From Cacajao melanocephalus (taxonomy: Eukaryota > Chordata > Mammalia > Primates > Pitheciidae), in NCBI GenBank assembly GCA_963573385.1, contig CAUYLG010063058.1:1-64000 (forward strand): 64,000 nucleotides of DNA. Reading direction: 5' to 3'. Below are positions 24,497 to 38,744 of this stretch, piece by piece. The notes beneath the pieces are model-generated. The model searched no databases, was not told the DNA's origin, and saw nothing but the letters and a program-made list of their open reading frames with translations. Made by a program: the position numbers and the translations under genes. The stretch's first letter is position 1. Every line of letters begins with the position of its first letter.

Positions 24497-25009
24497 CTTG
24501 GTTGCTTCTCTTAGAATAATAGTCTCTAATCTCATCCAGGTCATTGCAAATGCTGTGAATTCATTCCTTTTCATGGCTGAGTAGTATTCCATCACATATA
24601 TATACACATATATATATATGTATATGTGTGTGTGTGTGTATACACACACACACACACACCCACACCCCAGAGTTTCTTTATCCACTCACTGATTGATGGG
24701 CATTTGATTTTGAGTTGGTTCCACAATTTTCCTATTGTGAATTGTGCTGCTATAAACATGCATGTGCAAGTATCTTTTTCAAATAATGACTTATTTTCTT
24801 CTGGGTGTGTAATGGCATAAGAATGATACAATGGCCTTTGGAGACATGAGGTGGGGAGTGGGGCGAGGGATAAAAGACTACAAATGTGGTGCAAATACTG
24901 CTTGGGTGATGGGTGTACCAGGTTCTCACAAATATCCATTAAAGAATTTACTTATGTAACCAAATACCATCTGTACCCCAATAACTTATGGAAAAATTAA
25001 ATAAAATAA
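24497..25009. mobile_element. Short L1 with inverted 5' part (twin priming)
   Basis: 24497 to about 24813 is minus-strand L1 ORF2 end (rc of gatgagattagagactatta; cagccatgaaaaggaatgaa). From about 24814 to 25009 it is plus-strand L1 3' end (ggcataagaatgatacaatg, gggtgatgggtgtaccaggt, accaaataccatctgtaccc) with an A-rich tail. A 12-bp TSD flanks it: aaatctcagtgg (24485-24496) and aaatctcggtgg (25010-25021), one mismatch. Both parts come from adjoining L1 regions with a short gap, the hallmark of a twin-primed insertion. Grade L1PB/L1MA. Confidence 0.85.
24595..24663. repeat. Compound TA/TG/CA microsatellite with a 32-bp palindrome
   Basis: A TA block, then TG repeats and CA repeats meeting at gtatac. 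24625-24656 is a perfect 32-bp palindrome. It lies inside the inverted part of the L1. Confidence 0.92.
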
Positions 25010-25021
25010 AAATCTCGGTGG

Positions 25022-25759
25022 TTAAACAAAGGAAAATTATCATAATCCCACACAGATCATATAACTTTCCTTACTGGTTCTATTCCAAAAAATAAATAGA
25101 AAACCAAGTTCCTACCCTCTTATGGCTCTGCCATCCTCTTAGACTTCCTCAGAGTCCTTGGTTGGATGTTTCTGCATTTACCTAGAACGTTAAAAAAAAG
25201 AAGAAGAGTGAGAAGGACCTTGCAAGCTGTTTTATAGCCAGGTCTGAAAATGATCTACTTCAATTATATCCACTCACATTATATTGGCCATAATGAATAA
25301 CACGGCCTCAACCAAATTGAATGATATGCTGAGATATGTGCACAGGAGGAGGAAATGATATTAGCGAACCTCTAGTTCCTCTCTGCCATAGCCGATTTGT
25401 GTGTCAAGTATACTTATCAAAATAAATATGAGCTCAATATCCCAAAGAAGATAAATTAGAGAGTTGTTATTTATCTAATTATAATTTGACAGACTATATA
25501 GTGTATTTTAATATTCAAAACAATGAAATTAACTAAAATATCAGCATTTCATTATACTAGGATCAATCAAATTCCATAACATTTGATGGAAGAAAAGATA
25601 TCATTTAAAAATTATAAGGTTACTAGGGGTAAAGCTAACAAAAAATTATAAACTTTATGGAGATACCTGTTAAACTTTACTGAAGTTCAATAAATTTGAA
25701 CAAAGTACGAGTCACATTTTGTTACTTAAGCTGAAGACTTAATATGTTATTTAACCCCT
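25022..25759. other. No recognised feature
   Basis: AT-rich; no gene or clear repeat seen. Confidence 0.4.
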
Positions 25760-26350
25760 AATTAATCTTTTGAGACATAGATCACCACCTGCGGAGGTCT
25801 GTCCTGCAGACCCTGACAAAGCAGTGGATGAGTGAAATACACTATCACATTCTAGAGTACAGTGAATTTGAGTGGGCTAGTGAGGTCATCAGCTGCTCTC
25901 AGAGGGCAACTGCTGCTAACCGACCAAGACTCCCTGTTCTTCCTTGCATTTATTCAGTATAGATTTAATAACGGAGGTTCTATGTCAACGCACTTTGTGG
26001 ATAAGTAACATGATTAAAAGAATGGTTTTACAAATGATAAAAGGTCTTGGTTTTGGGGGCTCAGAATAAACACCATTGAAGGGTAATTCCCCTTTCACAT
26101 CCCCCTGAGAGGACCATCCAGCACAAAGTTTACGTGGGTAAACAAATTAGAGTAGGGACAAAGGAATGTGGGGTTAACAGACTTAACTGGGGAAGCTTTT
26201 ATTATTCTAATCTTTACCCTATGACTTAAAGTTCTAACTTAAGAACTGGCTGCATTCAGCCCATTCCATTAAAACTTTTCAGCCTTCCAAAAGGTTTGAG
26301 ACTGTAATCTTATAACTTTCCCTAATATTTCCCTAATATTTTGCCAGCCA
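25760..26350 (-). mobile_element. Probable old ERV LTR, family not identified
   Basis: Phrases such as gtcctgcagaccctgacaaa, ggaggttctatgtcaacgca, gggggctcagaataaacacc and ggacaaaggaatgtggggtt recall a repeated LTR-type family in primate DNA, read on the minus strand. Neither ends nor TSD can be fixed. Confidence 0.4.
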
Positions 26351-26359
26351 CCCCGAGTG

Positions 26360-27590
26360 AATGCCAACATCTTTTGAAGTCAGTGCAACACAAAATATGA
26401 CAAGCATATTCTGAACTTCATATAAATGGAGGAATAAATGGAGCTAAAACAGTTTTGTAAAAGAGTAACAGGAAAGACCTTTCCCTACCAGATACTAAGA
26501 CTTGCTGTATGCTATAGTAATTAAAAGTATGTGAAGTTGGTACAAAAATAAATAGATGAATAGAACAGAGAACTCAGAAACAAATTTATACATAATCATA
26601 AATAGTATATAATAGAAGTGCTATCACAAATCAATGGGGAAATGAGGAACAGACTACTCAATGGCTTTCTAGTACAAAAAAAAGTCCTATATGAGATAAA
26701 ATGCAAAAAATAATTTACATATACATTTTTAAAATAATATTAAAATAATTATTTGAAATTCTTATCATGGACAATACAGGCTATGTCTAGAATTTCTAGC
26801 AGTTATAAATTTTTTAAAACATACTAAGCGTCTACCATGAAAGAATAAAGTGACTACATCAAAATTAAAACTCTCATCATGAAAAATTACACCTCTAATC
26901 TGGCTAAGTGCCAAACAACAGAGCAGGAGAAAACCTTTCAATGTAAGAATAGAAATATATCCAGAATAGCTAAGGAAATCTTAGAAATTAAGAATAAAAT
27001 AACTCAAATGTGGGAAAGAAATATGAATAAACAATTCACAGAAATGGACATATGAGTAGCCAATAAGCATATAAAAAGGTGTTCAACTTTACTAATAACC
27101 AGCTAAATGCAAATTAAAAGAATAATATTATTTTTCACTCACAATGTCAATATGTAAGTCTGAGAATGGAGAAGGCTGATGAGGGTTTGAGTAATGGCCT
27201 TCTACTAATAGAAGGTCAACTCAACAGAGTCACACTGGAAGTCAACTTGGCAATATTGATGAAATTTAAAATTTCACACTCTGTGGACTGATACTTACTT
27301 CCAGATATATATCCTAAAATAATTGAGTATGAATATAGGGAACTTATGAGTGGACATTCATTGCACTGTTGTAACTGTAAACAAATTGAAACAAATGTAC
27401 ACAAATAAAGGAAATATTAAACATAATAATGTTTTATACTATACAATTGTTAAGATGATCTAGACCTGCATGCATATCAATGAGTAGTTGTTAAAAACTT
27501 AATGATAGTGAATAAATAAAAAAGTAGTACAACATACACAGTGGACACAATTTGGGCAAACTTTAAAAGTACTAAAAAATTTACCATATA
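26360..27590 (+). mobile_element. L1M, ORF2 C-terminal region and 3' UTR
   Basis: L1 order on the plus strand: acttcatataaatggagga, cctaccagatactaagactt, atcacaaatcaatggggaaa, then atgagtagccaataagcata, tgcaaattaaaagaataata, ccagatatatatcctaaaat and 3' UTR-like text up to the mariner start. Heavily mutated. Confidence 0.65.
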
Positions 27591-27651
27591 CAAAGGGACT
27601 GTTCAAAGTTCATGGAAAAATTAAATTACAAAAATAAAAAATATAATTTTA

Positions 27652-29110
<1,459 letters not shown>

Positions 29111-29254
29111 AAAAACAAGTGTCTTGTCTTTCTTAGTGCCTCAAACTAGATCCTGTTCAGAATGTTATAAGAAGTTGGCATGAGTTTATTTTGGTGCAAA
29201 ATGCATAGTTTTTTCTTAATATTCATTTTCCATGAACTTTTTGAAGACATCTCA

Positions 29255-29569
29255 TATAGTTTATAGATTTATATATATGTATGCTAAATTATTTTTAAAT
29301 GTAATAAATGAACATTTATTAAACTCACAATAGTTACTGTCTCTGGAATTAATGGCAGGGGAACAGAATTAAAGATGGTAACTCAAATTGCCTTAAACTA
29401 TTTTAATTTAAATTTTAAATTTTTATTAAAATATGATTAGAATATATATTTTCAATAAAATGCTTATTGAATAAAGAATATGTGTGTGTAAGTATTATAT
29501 ATTATACAAATTCAAATTAGATAGAATGCCAAGTTCTCCTTTAAAAAAACAGGAATCCAGCCCCAGCAT
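29255..29569. other. AT-rich, no recognised feature
   Basis: AT-rich with short TG and TA runs near 29480; nothing else seen. Confidence 0.4.
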
Positions 29570-30640
29570 ATGTTAAAAAGTATTTGAAACTTACAACAAT
29601 TAAAACATGCTATACTAGCACAAAAAAATACACTGATGAAAATCAATGGAACAAATAGATAAGCATGCAAAAATTTTTATAGTATATCAGAATTTAATAA
29701 ATTGTGAAGGCAGTATCAGAAGTCAATGAAGAAAAAACATTATCCAATAAATAGAGTAGGGAAAAAAGTTAACAAATTTTTTCAAAATTAGATCGTTATA
29801 TCAAACAAGATGATGTTGTCTACATGGATCAGTAAAAGCATTATAGACTTAAGAAAATATAGCTAAATCAAACCTGATTTTGAGAAATAGATTTTCCAAG
29901 CATAAAATAAGCAAAATAAAAATCACAAAAAAATGAGAAATAGATTAAATTGCTTAATGAGTACAACTTCCTATGCCTCAAAAACTGCCAGAGAAATACT
30001 TAAAAAGAAATATTTCCTTTGTTTACGATAAATGATTAAAAGTTTTAATACAGAAAAAGAACTTATAAGTTAATAAGAAAAACAGAAATGCCTAAATGTA
30101 AAAAAAGACCAAAGACAGGGATAATTTATAAACGTATTAAAGGCTAATACACATATAAAATGTATTCACACTCACTAGTAATTGAAAATGCAACTTAACT
30201 ACTAGAAACATTTTTAGCTCTCTAGACTGTCAAATTTTTAAAATTAAAATATTCACTATTGGTAGGAGTACAGATAAATGTATACACATACTCTGAATAG
30301 GAATAGACAGTAACTTTCCGGATGACTGTTGTTCAGGAAGGAACATACATTTTCACCCAACAATTCCTATTGTGGAATTTTACCCTAAAAAAATTATAGA
30401 TATGTACAAAATGTCTTTTTAAACTATTAAGAGGATGAGTAGAAGAAGGAAAGAAAAAAGACTAAGAGGAGAGAAAAAAGGAAGGGAAGAGAAAGAGGTC
30501 ATGGAATGATAACAAAAAGGAAATGGTTAAATAAGCTGCAATAAAGTTTTTTGAATATTTTAATTAATATTTATTGACGTGGAAAAGTACTCATGACAAG
30601 TTTCCTAAGCTGATTTAGAAACGACTTTCCCTCTGTCTGC
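29570..30640 (+). mobile_element. L1M fragment (late ORF2 to 3' region), strongly decayed
   Basis: aaaatcaatggaacaaatag, gtatcagaagtcaatgaaga, and agtaactttccggatgac to ccaacaattcctattgtgga follow the order of an L1 ORF2 end. A purine-rich stretch at 30422-30500 follows. The assignment is moderate. Confidence 0.5.
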
Positions 30641-30790
30641 TTCCAGCTATGACAGAATCACAGACATACCCAAACACTGCAGAATACACATTCTTTTCAA
30701 ATCCACTCAGAACATTCACCATAACAAGACCATGTGCTGGGAAATACTACCTTCAATAAGTTTCAAAAGATTGAAGTCTTAAATAGTGTA
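30641..30790 (+). mobile_element. L1M ORF2 (endonuclease end), left of LTR
   Basis: ctgcagaatacacattcttt, cagaacattcaccataacaa and aagattgaagtcttaaatag are typical L1 ORF2 phrases. The L1 resumes at 31340 (ttctctgaccacaacagaat). Confidence 0.7.
30785..30790 (+). repeat. TSD of the 30.8-kb LTR, left copy
   Basis: agtgta, matched with one mismatch by agagta at 31334-31339. Confidence 0.6.
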
Positions 30791-31333
30791 TGGGCCAGGG
30801 GAAGTATCTCCCCATCACCTTTTGTGGGTTCACTGAAAAATCAACTCACAACATGGCAATTAGTAAGAAAAAAGGCATACAAATGTATTAACATGTACAC
30901 AGAGGAGAAACACAGAATGATGATGACCCAGTATCCCCATAGGGCCCAAATACTTATATATCATTATTTCAGAGTGGAGGGAAAAAATAAGTAATGCCAT
31001 CGAAGGGCAATAAATCATTGCTAGGGAGAATGAATAGATGTAGATGAGAATTAATTTTTAAATGGTTCTCTTAGAAACTGAGGGAGCCTGAGATATGGAC
31101 AGTGTTTTGTGAATGGGTCTATCCTGGTATGATAGACCTTCTTTTCTGCAATAGATAATGTGATAGCAAGGAGGGAAGAAAAAACAATTGTTCTTCTTGG
31201 TGGGTCCATTTGGTCTTTATGTACATGGGGAAAAGTCTTTTGTAGCATCTGTTGATACCTTAGGGCCTTTCCTTCAAAATATTCCTTATACCAGAAAGCC
31301 ATATTTTGGGGTGAAGTTGCAGGCGCTTCTTCA
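30791..31333 (-). mobile_element. Solo ERV1-type LTR inserted in L1 ORF2
   Basis: 543 bp with TG...CA ends (tgggccagggg ... gcttcttca) between two halves of one L1 ORF2, with a 6-bp TSD carrying one mismatch. Read on the minus strand, the last 100 bases (ttgccatgttgtgagttgat, cagtgaacccacaaaaggtg) look like the U5 end of ERV1 LTRs. A 100-codon minus-strand frame here (31051-31353) has no known domain. The family could not be named. Confidence 0.6.
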
Positions 31334-31339
31334 AGAGTA

Positions 31340-31834
<495 letters not shown>

Positions 31835-32055
31835 AGAAAGAAACAAAGAAAGAGAGAAAGAGAGAGAGAGATAGAGAAAGAGAGAGAGAGAGGAAGGAAG
31901 GGAGGGAAGGAGGGAGGGAAGGAGGGAGAAGAAAAGACAAGAAAGGAAAGAGAAAGGAAAGGAAGAAAAGAAAGAGGAAAGAGGAAAGAAAGAGAAAGAG
32001 AAATACAGAGAAAGAGAAAAGGAAAGGGAAAGGAAAAGAAAGAAAGAGAAATTAT
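31835..32055 (+). repeat. ~220-bp GA/GGAA polypurine tract
   Basis: Almost only A and G (gaaa, gaga, ggaa and ggga units), with a few pyrimidine interruptions. It grew from the Alu tail. Frames read across it are low-complexity artefacts. Confidence 0.95.
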
Positions 32056-32620
32056 AAAATACAACAAACTGAATAACGAAATATCATGAGATGCACAATG
32101 CTGTACAATGCATAGAGAGAAATTTACAGCTTTAAATGCCTGTACTGGAAAGAGAAGAAGGGCTTAAAATCAATTACTTAAGTTTCTAATTTAAGAAGTT
32201 AAAAAAGTAGAGCAAAAATAAGTAGAAGGAAAGAAATAATACAGAACAGAAATTTAAAAAAGAAAATAGCAAATTTTAAAATTCAAACTTTCATTCTTGA
32301 AATTATTGTACTTTAACAATTGAGATCCCCTAGCAAGAATAGTTTTTTTAAAAATTAAAAAAAAATTACAATATTAGAAATGAAAATGGGGATATCACAA
32401 CAAGCCCTAGTGATAGATAGTAATGGGAAATTAAGAACAAATATATGCCAATAAATTCAACAACTTAAATGAAATGGAAAAATTCCTTGACAAGCACAAC
32501 TTACAAAAACTGACTCAAAAACAAAAGTAAATAATTTGAATAACCCTGTAGCTATTAAAGAAATTGAATTTGTAATTAAAAAAAAAACTTGTCCTGCATA
32601 CAACAAAAAAAAAATAATGG
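32056..32620 (+). mobile_element. L1M ORF2, continued after Alu
   Basis: tgcatagagagaaatttaca, aattgagatcccctagcaag, aaattccttgacaagcacaa and aaataatttgaataaccctg follow ORF2 order. Confidence 0.65.
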
Positions 32621-34599
32621 TTGGATATGCGGCCAAAGTGGAAAGAGATTCTTTGGGTACCCAAAATAAAGAGGAAATTCAGAGTATCAAGAAGCAGGAA
32701 GCCATGAATTAGGGGAGTCAGATCTAGGTCTTAACACTATGGATCTGGTACCAGCTTGGAATTGAAAAGAGAGTATGAGAAACAAGCTTCACATGCTCAG
32801 GAGGCTAGGAATGAACTCCTTGCCTAAAGCCTATAGCCATGAAGGGTTATTCCTTTTCTTGAAAGAATTATTAGAAATAACTCACCCACGGGGCTAGGAA
32901 GAAATATGACAACTTGTAGAAAACCTGAGACCTCAATTGCTAATATTTTTTCTCAGGTCCCTCTTGCCCTTACACTCTCCCTGGCTATTTACTTATTGCT
33001 ATTTTAAACAAAGATAGACAAGTATTAAAAGGAAACATTCAAAATTCCTGTAATCTGCCCCCACCAAAAAGAAAACCTACTAAAAGTGTTTCAGAGATTT
33101 GGAGGAAGCTACCATGAATTCACCAAGGAAGAATCAGAACTCTTTTTGATTCCGCATCACAATGTTTATCCCAGGAATGAGAAATAAGAATTATATTTCT
33201 AAAAGCACTGATCAATTCATCTTATCCACCAAAACCCAAAACTAACCAATTTCTTTTTTTCACTCTCTCCTCTCTCTCTCTCAACTGGAGAAGCAAACTG
33301 GTATTGCCTTCAGCAGACAGGAAAGAGAGACGAGTTTGAAGTGGTTCTGAAAAGCGCAGAGACCCATGGCCAACCAGCAGTTTCCCAGATAGGGAACAAA
33401 TGTAAGATGCCTTTGGATGATTGATTTTAAGTGCCGAGTCTTAAAAGCAAGAGCAAGGACAGATTCTCTGTAGTGAGGATCCCGTAATAGGCATGGGTCA
33501 CCTGGCTGAATTACACTGACGACCAAGTAAACTAAGGTCCGTGACTGTCCCCCTTTTTCTGGCTACCATGTAAGTTCTTCAGAATTGCCACTGCCCCAGT
33601 GAATTGAGAACAAACTTCCTAAAACACTACAGAGACAACAAATTTGAAGGCTCTAGTGAATGGGAGCTCATAACTAGGCTTTATTTTATTAAGAAAAATA
33701 AAGTAATGATCCTTAAATTCAAGTGTTTTTTGGGGGGGATCATACTCATTACATAGACAAAGGACTCATGTAATCCATATGGAAAAGCAGATGTCAGTGA
33801 TATTTCCTCTTTCTGTTATTCCCCTCTAAAACAAACCTATAAACATTGAAAAAAAATCTTGAGCATCTAAGTCCCTGTGGAGTGTCATCTTTTGAGGGAA
33901 CAGTATTCAGGTTATCGAGACAATTTCTCTGTGATTCAGTGGGTTCCTGCTAGGTTTTGCTTCGTATCTACCAAGGGAAATCATTCCAAAACTTCCTCAA
34001 AGGAGCTGAGAAAAGAGAGAAGGGGCTGAATCTCAATCTAGACAGAGCTCCAGTTTGAAGTTCCTCTCTTGAGATTAAAGTCTAGACTGGGAAACAAACA
34101 GACAAAAGTGAGTCTAGTTTGGAAAAGGAGCTCCTAACACAACCAGGGGAGGGGGCTTCTTCCTGTCCCTTAAGTATTTTGACACATGAGGGCTGTGACT
34201 ACAGAAGCCAGGAAACGTGGAAAAATAAAGCAATTATCTAAATGACTCAAGCCAACAACCCAAATCAAATTAAGGAATGAAAGCCATAGCCACCATTTTT
34301 CATTGACAATCAAGATATGTCCAGTGACTGTGAGCCTTCTAGTTAAGATTTTAAAATAATTGCCCTAATTCTTTACTCTGTGTTCATATGCATAACCTGA
34401 GAAGTCTCAGCTATACAACATCTTCCTACAAATGAGTTCCCTAAAGATGGTGAAATAATTTATGTTGGCTGCCTCCTCCTCACCAAACATTTACAAAGCA
34501 GAGGAAATTGAGATTTTATTCCCCCTAACAGCAGTGTTTGAGTAACGTGGGTTTAAGCAAATTGATCTTTTAGAAGCAGAGTTTGATCTCCTCATCCCT
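32621..34599. other. No recognised gene or repeat (2 kb)
   Basis: Mixed-composition sequence. It contains a short CT-rich tract (33262-33283) and a G run (33731-33738). No frame with a known domain. Confidence 0.4.
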
Positions 34600-34930
34600 T
34601 TAATTAGAAACCTTCCTCCTCTCCATTATCTAATAAATCCTGCCTCTACTCCTCCATCAGCTATCCAAGTCCCACCTTTTGTACCAGTTTTCTAACCTCT
34701 GTCCAAAATGTTTTCCAGGCTTCAACTAAGCCAGCCCACTTCCAACTTACCACACTTTGTCTGTGCTATTCTAGCTTCTAAAGTCCCCTTCCCACTCTAG
34801 TTGTGCACTGCTCACACTAGCCAAAAAGAACTTTTCCTTTTTTGGATCCCCTAAAACATTTTCTGTCACGTTCTTGATATTTGTCAGTTTTCCTTTGTCT
34901 TAGTGGATAATAACTGCTTGAGCTGTGTTT
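34600..34930 (+). mobile_element. Probable L2 fragment
   Basis: Pyrimidine-rich text (ccttcctcctctccattatc, aagtcccaccttttgtacc, gataataactgcttgagctg) suggests an L2 3' region. Confidence 0.4.
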
Positions 34931-34954
34931 TATCCCCTCTACTAGTGTCCAGAT

Positions 34955-35289
34955 CCATTCTGTGCTGCTGTAACAGAATAGCTGAGACTGAATAACTTGT
35001 AATGAACAGAAATTTATTGGCTCATGGTTCTCAAGGCTGGGAAGTCCAAGATCAATGTACTGGCACCTGCTACGGGCCTTTGTGCTGTGAAATCTCATGG
35101 TGAAGGAGCAAAGAAACGGTAAGAGAGAGTGAGAAGGGGGCCACACTCACCCTTTTATAAGGAATTCACTCCATTCACGAGGGCAGACCTCTCCTGGCCC
35201 AATCTCTTTGAGCTTCACCTCCTGACATTGTTGGATTATGGATTAAGTTTCCAATACATGCTTTTTAAAGGACACATTCAAATCATAGC
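34955..35289 (-). mobile_element. MaLR LTR (MLT1A/MST grade)
   Basis: Plus-strand text from tctgtgctgctgtaacagaa through gaaatttattggctcatgg, gctgggaagtccaagatcaa, ggattaagtttccaatacat to gacacattcaaatcatagca is the reverse complement of a MaLR LTR. AATAAA on the minus strand is at 35013-35018. Confidence 0.82.
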
Positions 35290-36559
35290 AACTAGCCTTT
35301 GCACCCCTTGGGGGCTTTCCTCATAATTCTGAAATTACCTAAAATGTCAAACATGTTGCCTTTTTGTGGATATATGCTCTCAAGAGAGCTGCCATCTTTT
35401 TAAAATTATAGACTATACCACTATGTGAAACCCGTGGGAATTCATGAGATCCAGATTATTTGGTGTTAACCTTGAGTAACATTGAGTGGTAGTGACAAAC
35501 AGAAGTTCTACTGGATCCTACCAGTGAACTGGCACATCTCATGTGGCCTAAAGAATCCAAGATTTCCACTTTGGGTCAAAAACCTTATATGTCTTCTCTT
35601 GCATTTATTAGGCTTGGAATTTGTGGGCTACCTTGTCTTTTCAGAAAGAGATTCAATACAATCTCAAATCAAATAGAATCCATATGAGTCAAAATCCACC
35701 TCTGTTGCCACCTTACCCCCAATATTTATTTTTCCTATTCTGTTTCTTTCTCCCTCTTCAGTCTAGTCCTCCAGGTATCACTTTTAAGGAGTCATGATAA
35801 CATGCAAGGGTCTCCTAATTCTCTTTTTAGATTCAAAAGCTGCTCAGCGATCCCAGGAACCACAGTTCTGACAGTTGATTTTTCCCTCCCCTTCTCTCCT
35901 GCAGTGGTCTCCATCTCCCTATGTGATGCAGAACTGAGGCTGAATCATTTTGCTGGTTTCCATTTGGCAATCATCCTATATTTCCCCAATGGTTTACTAA
36001 GCATTCTATAGCCTCAAGGAACTCTCCTTATTCATCTGCAAGAAGTCCATTACTGGAAGATACTGAAGCTATAGAATAATTTATAGATACTACCAATTGG
36101 AATAACATCTGCTTTATGAATTATGAGATCTGACACTTAAAGTCTTTGGCTTGATCTGGCTAATTCTGCTAGTGAACTTAGCTTACCCCTGACCCAGCAT
36201 GAGGAACGAGATAGCAATATGAAGACAGCTTTTGGAAAATTCCACCTTGAGAAAATGAACTTCCGATTTGAAATCAACAAATATTTTCCCTTACTAATCT
36301 ACCAGAGATAGAGCTGGTAGATTGGTGAGGGAAAACAAGAAGCCAATCATTGCCCTTTCAGTTGTGTAATAAAAACAGAAAGGCAAACATCTGCATTTAA
36401 CTTCTCCAAGCTTGTTGCTAATGATCTGTTTTTTTAAGAATTCTTTTTCTGGGACTCTGCTCGCAAATTTTAAAACTCTGGTATATGCCACTATATTTAC
36501 CTAGATACTTCTTTAGCGAAGCTGCTTCTTTTGATCTGGCTTGTCTTACAAAACGAAGC
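35290..36559. other. No recognised gene or repeat
   Basis: About 1.3 kb with short open frames on both strands, none with a recognisable domain. Confidence 0.4.
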
Positions 36560-37200
36560 ATTTTCATACACACTGGTGGAATTGTAAGTTAATACAACTA
36601 GGAAAGCAATTTGGCTAACCTTTAAAAATTGCTCCCTATCTCTACAAAAAGTAGAAAAATAAATTAGCCGGGTATGGTAGCACATGTCTGCAGTCCAAGC
36701 TATCAGGCAGCTGAGGTGGGAGGATCATTAGAGCCCAGAAGGTAAAAGCTACAGTGAGCTGTGATCATTCCACTGCACTCCAGCCTGGGCAACAGAGTGA
36801 GACTTTGTCTTAAGGAAAAAAAAAGTAGTTTTCATCCCATTTTGCTCTTTGATTCAGAGCCTGAAACTCTAGGCGTATATTAAAAACAAAAAAACAAAAA
36901 TATATAGGTAAAGATTTATTTTCAAAGTTATTTATAAGTAGCTTTTACTACTTAAAATAGTGGGGAAAAAAAGCCCCCAAAAGAAGACTGATTAAGAAAG
37001 CATATGATCCCTAAATGGAATAATCTGCATTAATTAAGTCAAAGATTGTCACGGCATTTTTAATGGGATAGGGAAATGCTTATGGTATAATGCTAAAAAA
37101 ATAAAAACTCTGAAGCTTAAATATCTTCAATCACCTATATCAAAAAAAGCATGAAATATTTTACAATGTTGAACTATATTAAATAAAATGTATAGGAGGG
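36560..37200 (+). mobile_element. L1M 3' region, left of LTR (with AluJ inside)
   Basis: tacacactggtggaattgta opens an ORF2-end segment. It is interrupted by an Alu, resumes at about 36830, and breaks at the LTR at about 37205; it continues after it. Confidence 0.5.
36632..36825 (+). mobile_element. AluJ, 5'-truncated
   Basis: From ccctatctctacaaaaagt through gccgggtatggtagcacatg to cactgcactccagcctgggc and an A tail. It has only the end of the left arm plus the right arm, with J-type positions. Confidence 0.85.
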
Positions 37201-37204
37201 CACT

Positions 37205-37622
37205 GATTTGAATTGAGCTTCTGCACTAGACCTCAATAGACCAAACCTAAATGGAGTCACTCCTGCTAAAGTTTCATATCACAAAACTAAAAGTAAATTG
37301 TGTATCTGATATTCTAAAAAATCAGGAAACAAAAGTACTAGCCAAATTCCTAAATAGGCCAGTCTTAGCCAGAATGATAAGGAAGTCCCTTCTACTTTAA
37401 CACAAAGAAAGTAACTGAAGTAACCTCACATTAACCTATTCTTTGTATTATCCTGATGTTTCTTTGCTCCTGTTCAAGCTACCTTATAAAAAAGCAACTG
37501 TTCTGCCATGCCCACTATAGCACCCCTGTATTTTTAGATGAGATGCTACCCAAATTATGAACTGCAAATAAAAGCTAATTAGATCATTTAAACTAAATTT
37601 GTTGAAATTTTATCTTCTGACA
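37205..37622 (+). mobile_element. ERV LTR, family uncertain
   Basis: Ends with the LTR-like taccttataaaaaagcaac (TATA-type), ttttagatgagatgctaccc, AATAAA at 37567-37572 and ttatcttctgaca. L1 sequence lies on both sides, so it is an insertion. Its 5' end is approximate. Confidence 0.55.
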
Positions 37623-37624
37623 AC

Positions 37625-37765
37625 TACAACCACAGTTGCTACTAGGCTGTGAGATTACAGATAATTTTTTTTCTGCTTCTTTACTCATTTCAGTGTTTTC
37701 GATAATTTTGAAAATGAGTGTGTATAATTATGTCAATTCAGTTTAAAAAAAATAAATCACTAAGA
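37625..37765 (+). mobile_element. L1M 3' end, continued after LTR
   Basis: cagtgttttcgataattttg, agtttaaaaaaaataaatca resemble an L1ME-type 3' end and tail. Confidence 0.45.
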
Positions 37766-38744
37766 GGAGAAGGAATTTACAAAGGCACAGACCAAAGTTA
37801 TGTCTCTTCAGAGCTCACAGGAAATACGTGAATTGCAAAGAAAGTTTCCTTAAGGGAACAGCAGGATGGGGCATGACCCCGAGAGATGGACAAGGAAGAG
37901 ACACAAACGGAAATGAGGGCAAAACCTTTCACTGAACTTGCCTCAGGATAAGGCACCAATCCAGTTATTTATGCATCCTTTGTAACTGCTGTCTAAACCA
38001 CTTGTCTACACCTAGAAAAGATATATTTTTCCTTACAGTGTGGTGTCACTAAGGGCATAACTTGAATTATAGGAGTAAACTATTTTAAATATTTCCTAGA
38101 AAGTTTCCTCCTAAAAATATCTCCCATCAGCCTCCAGAGGCATGATCAATAAACTGTGTTTATTTAAAATGATGGTAAGAGGATAACAATGACATAAAGG
38201 CAAAGCTTAGTTTAACAGTACTTTGCTAAGATCATTACTGATTCGTTTTTGGGTGGTAATGCCAGAGTAACATTAGAGATGATCTAATCCAACTTTCTCA
38301 TTTTATAGGTATGAAACAGAGACCCAGAGATATGAGAAAACTTTGCATTTGACTTGGCAACTGAAACTCTAGTCTTTGTCTACAAGTTCAAAATGTCTTT
38401 CCATAATGTTATGCCATCCCTACCATTCTAGAGGAATGACTCATTAATCACACAGAGAGGGTAAGCTCAGCTACTGCTTTATACAGTGAAACAGTCAATT
38501 CCTTCTCCCACCACTTAGCAAAACTCTTGAGGCTCTGCTTTACTAATCCATATTCTGTTCTTTACTTAGAAAACAAATCTATTATTAGAAAGTAAGTTTA
38601 TTGTTTGCCAAGCAGAATTAAATATCCATCACAGTTATCTTTAAAAAAATGAGCTTATATCTATACATTCAAATCATTTTGGTTGTTTGAACAGAGCATG
38701 CTTTTACATTTAGCATATTCTGATGGCCACTCATAATGGCAATA
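37766..38744. other. Mostly unrecognised; ancient repeat trace at 38260-38380
   Basis: gagatgatctaatccaactt and ctcattttataggtatgaaa recall an ancient conserved mammalian repeat. Nothing else seen. Confidence 0.35.
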
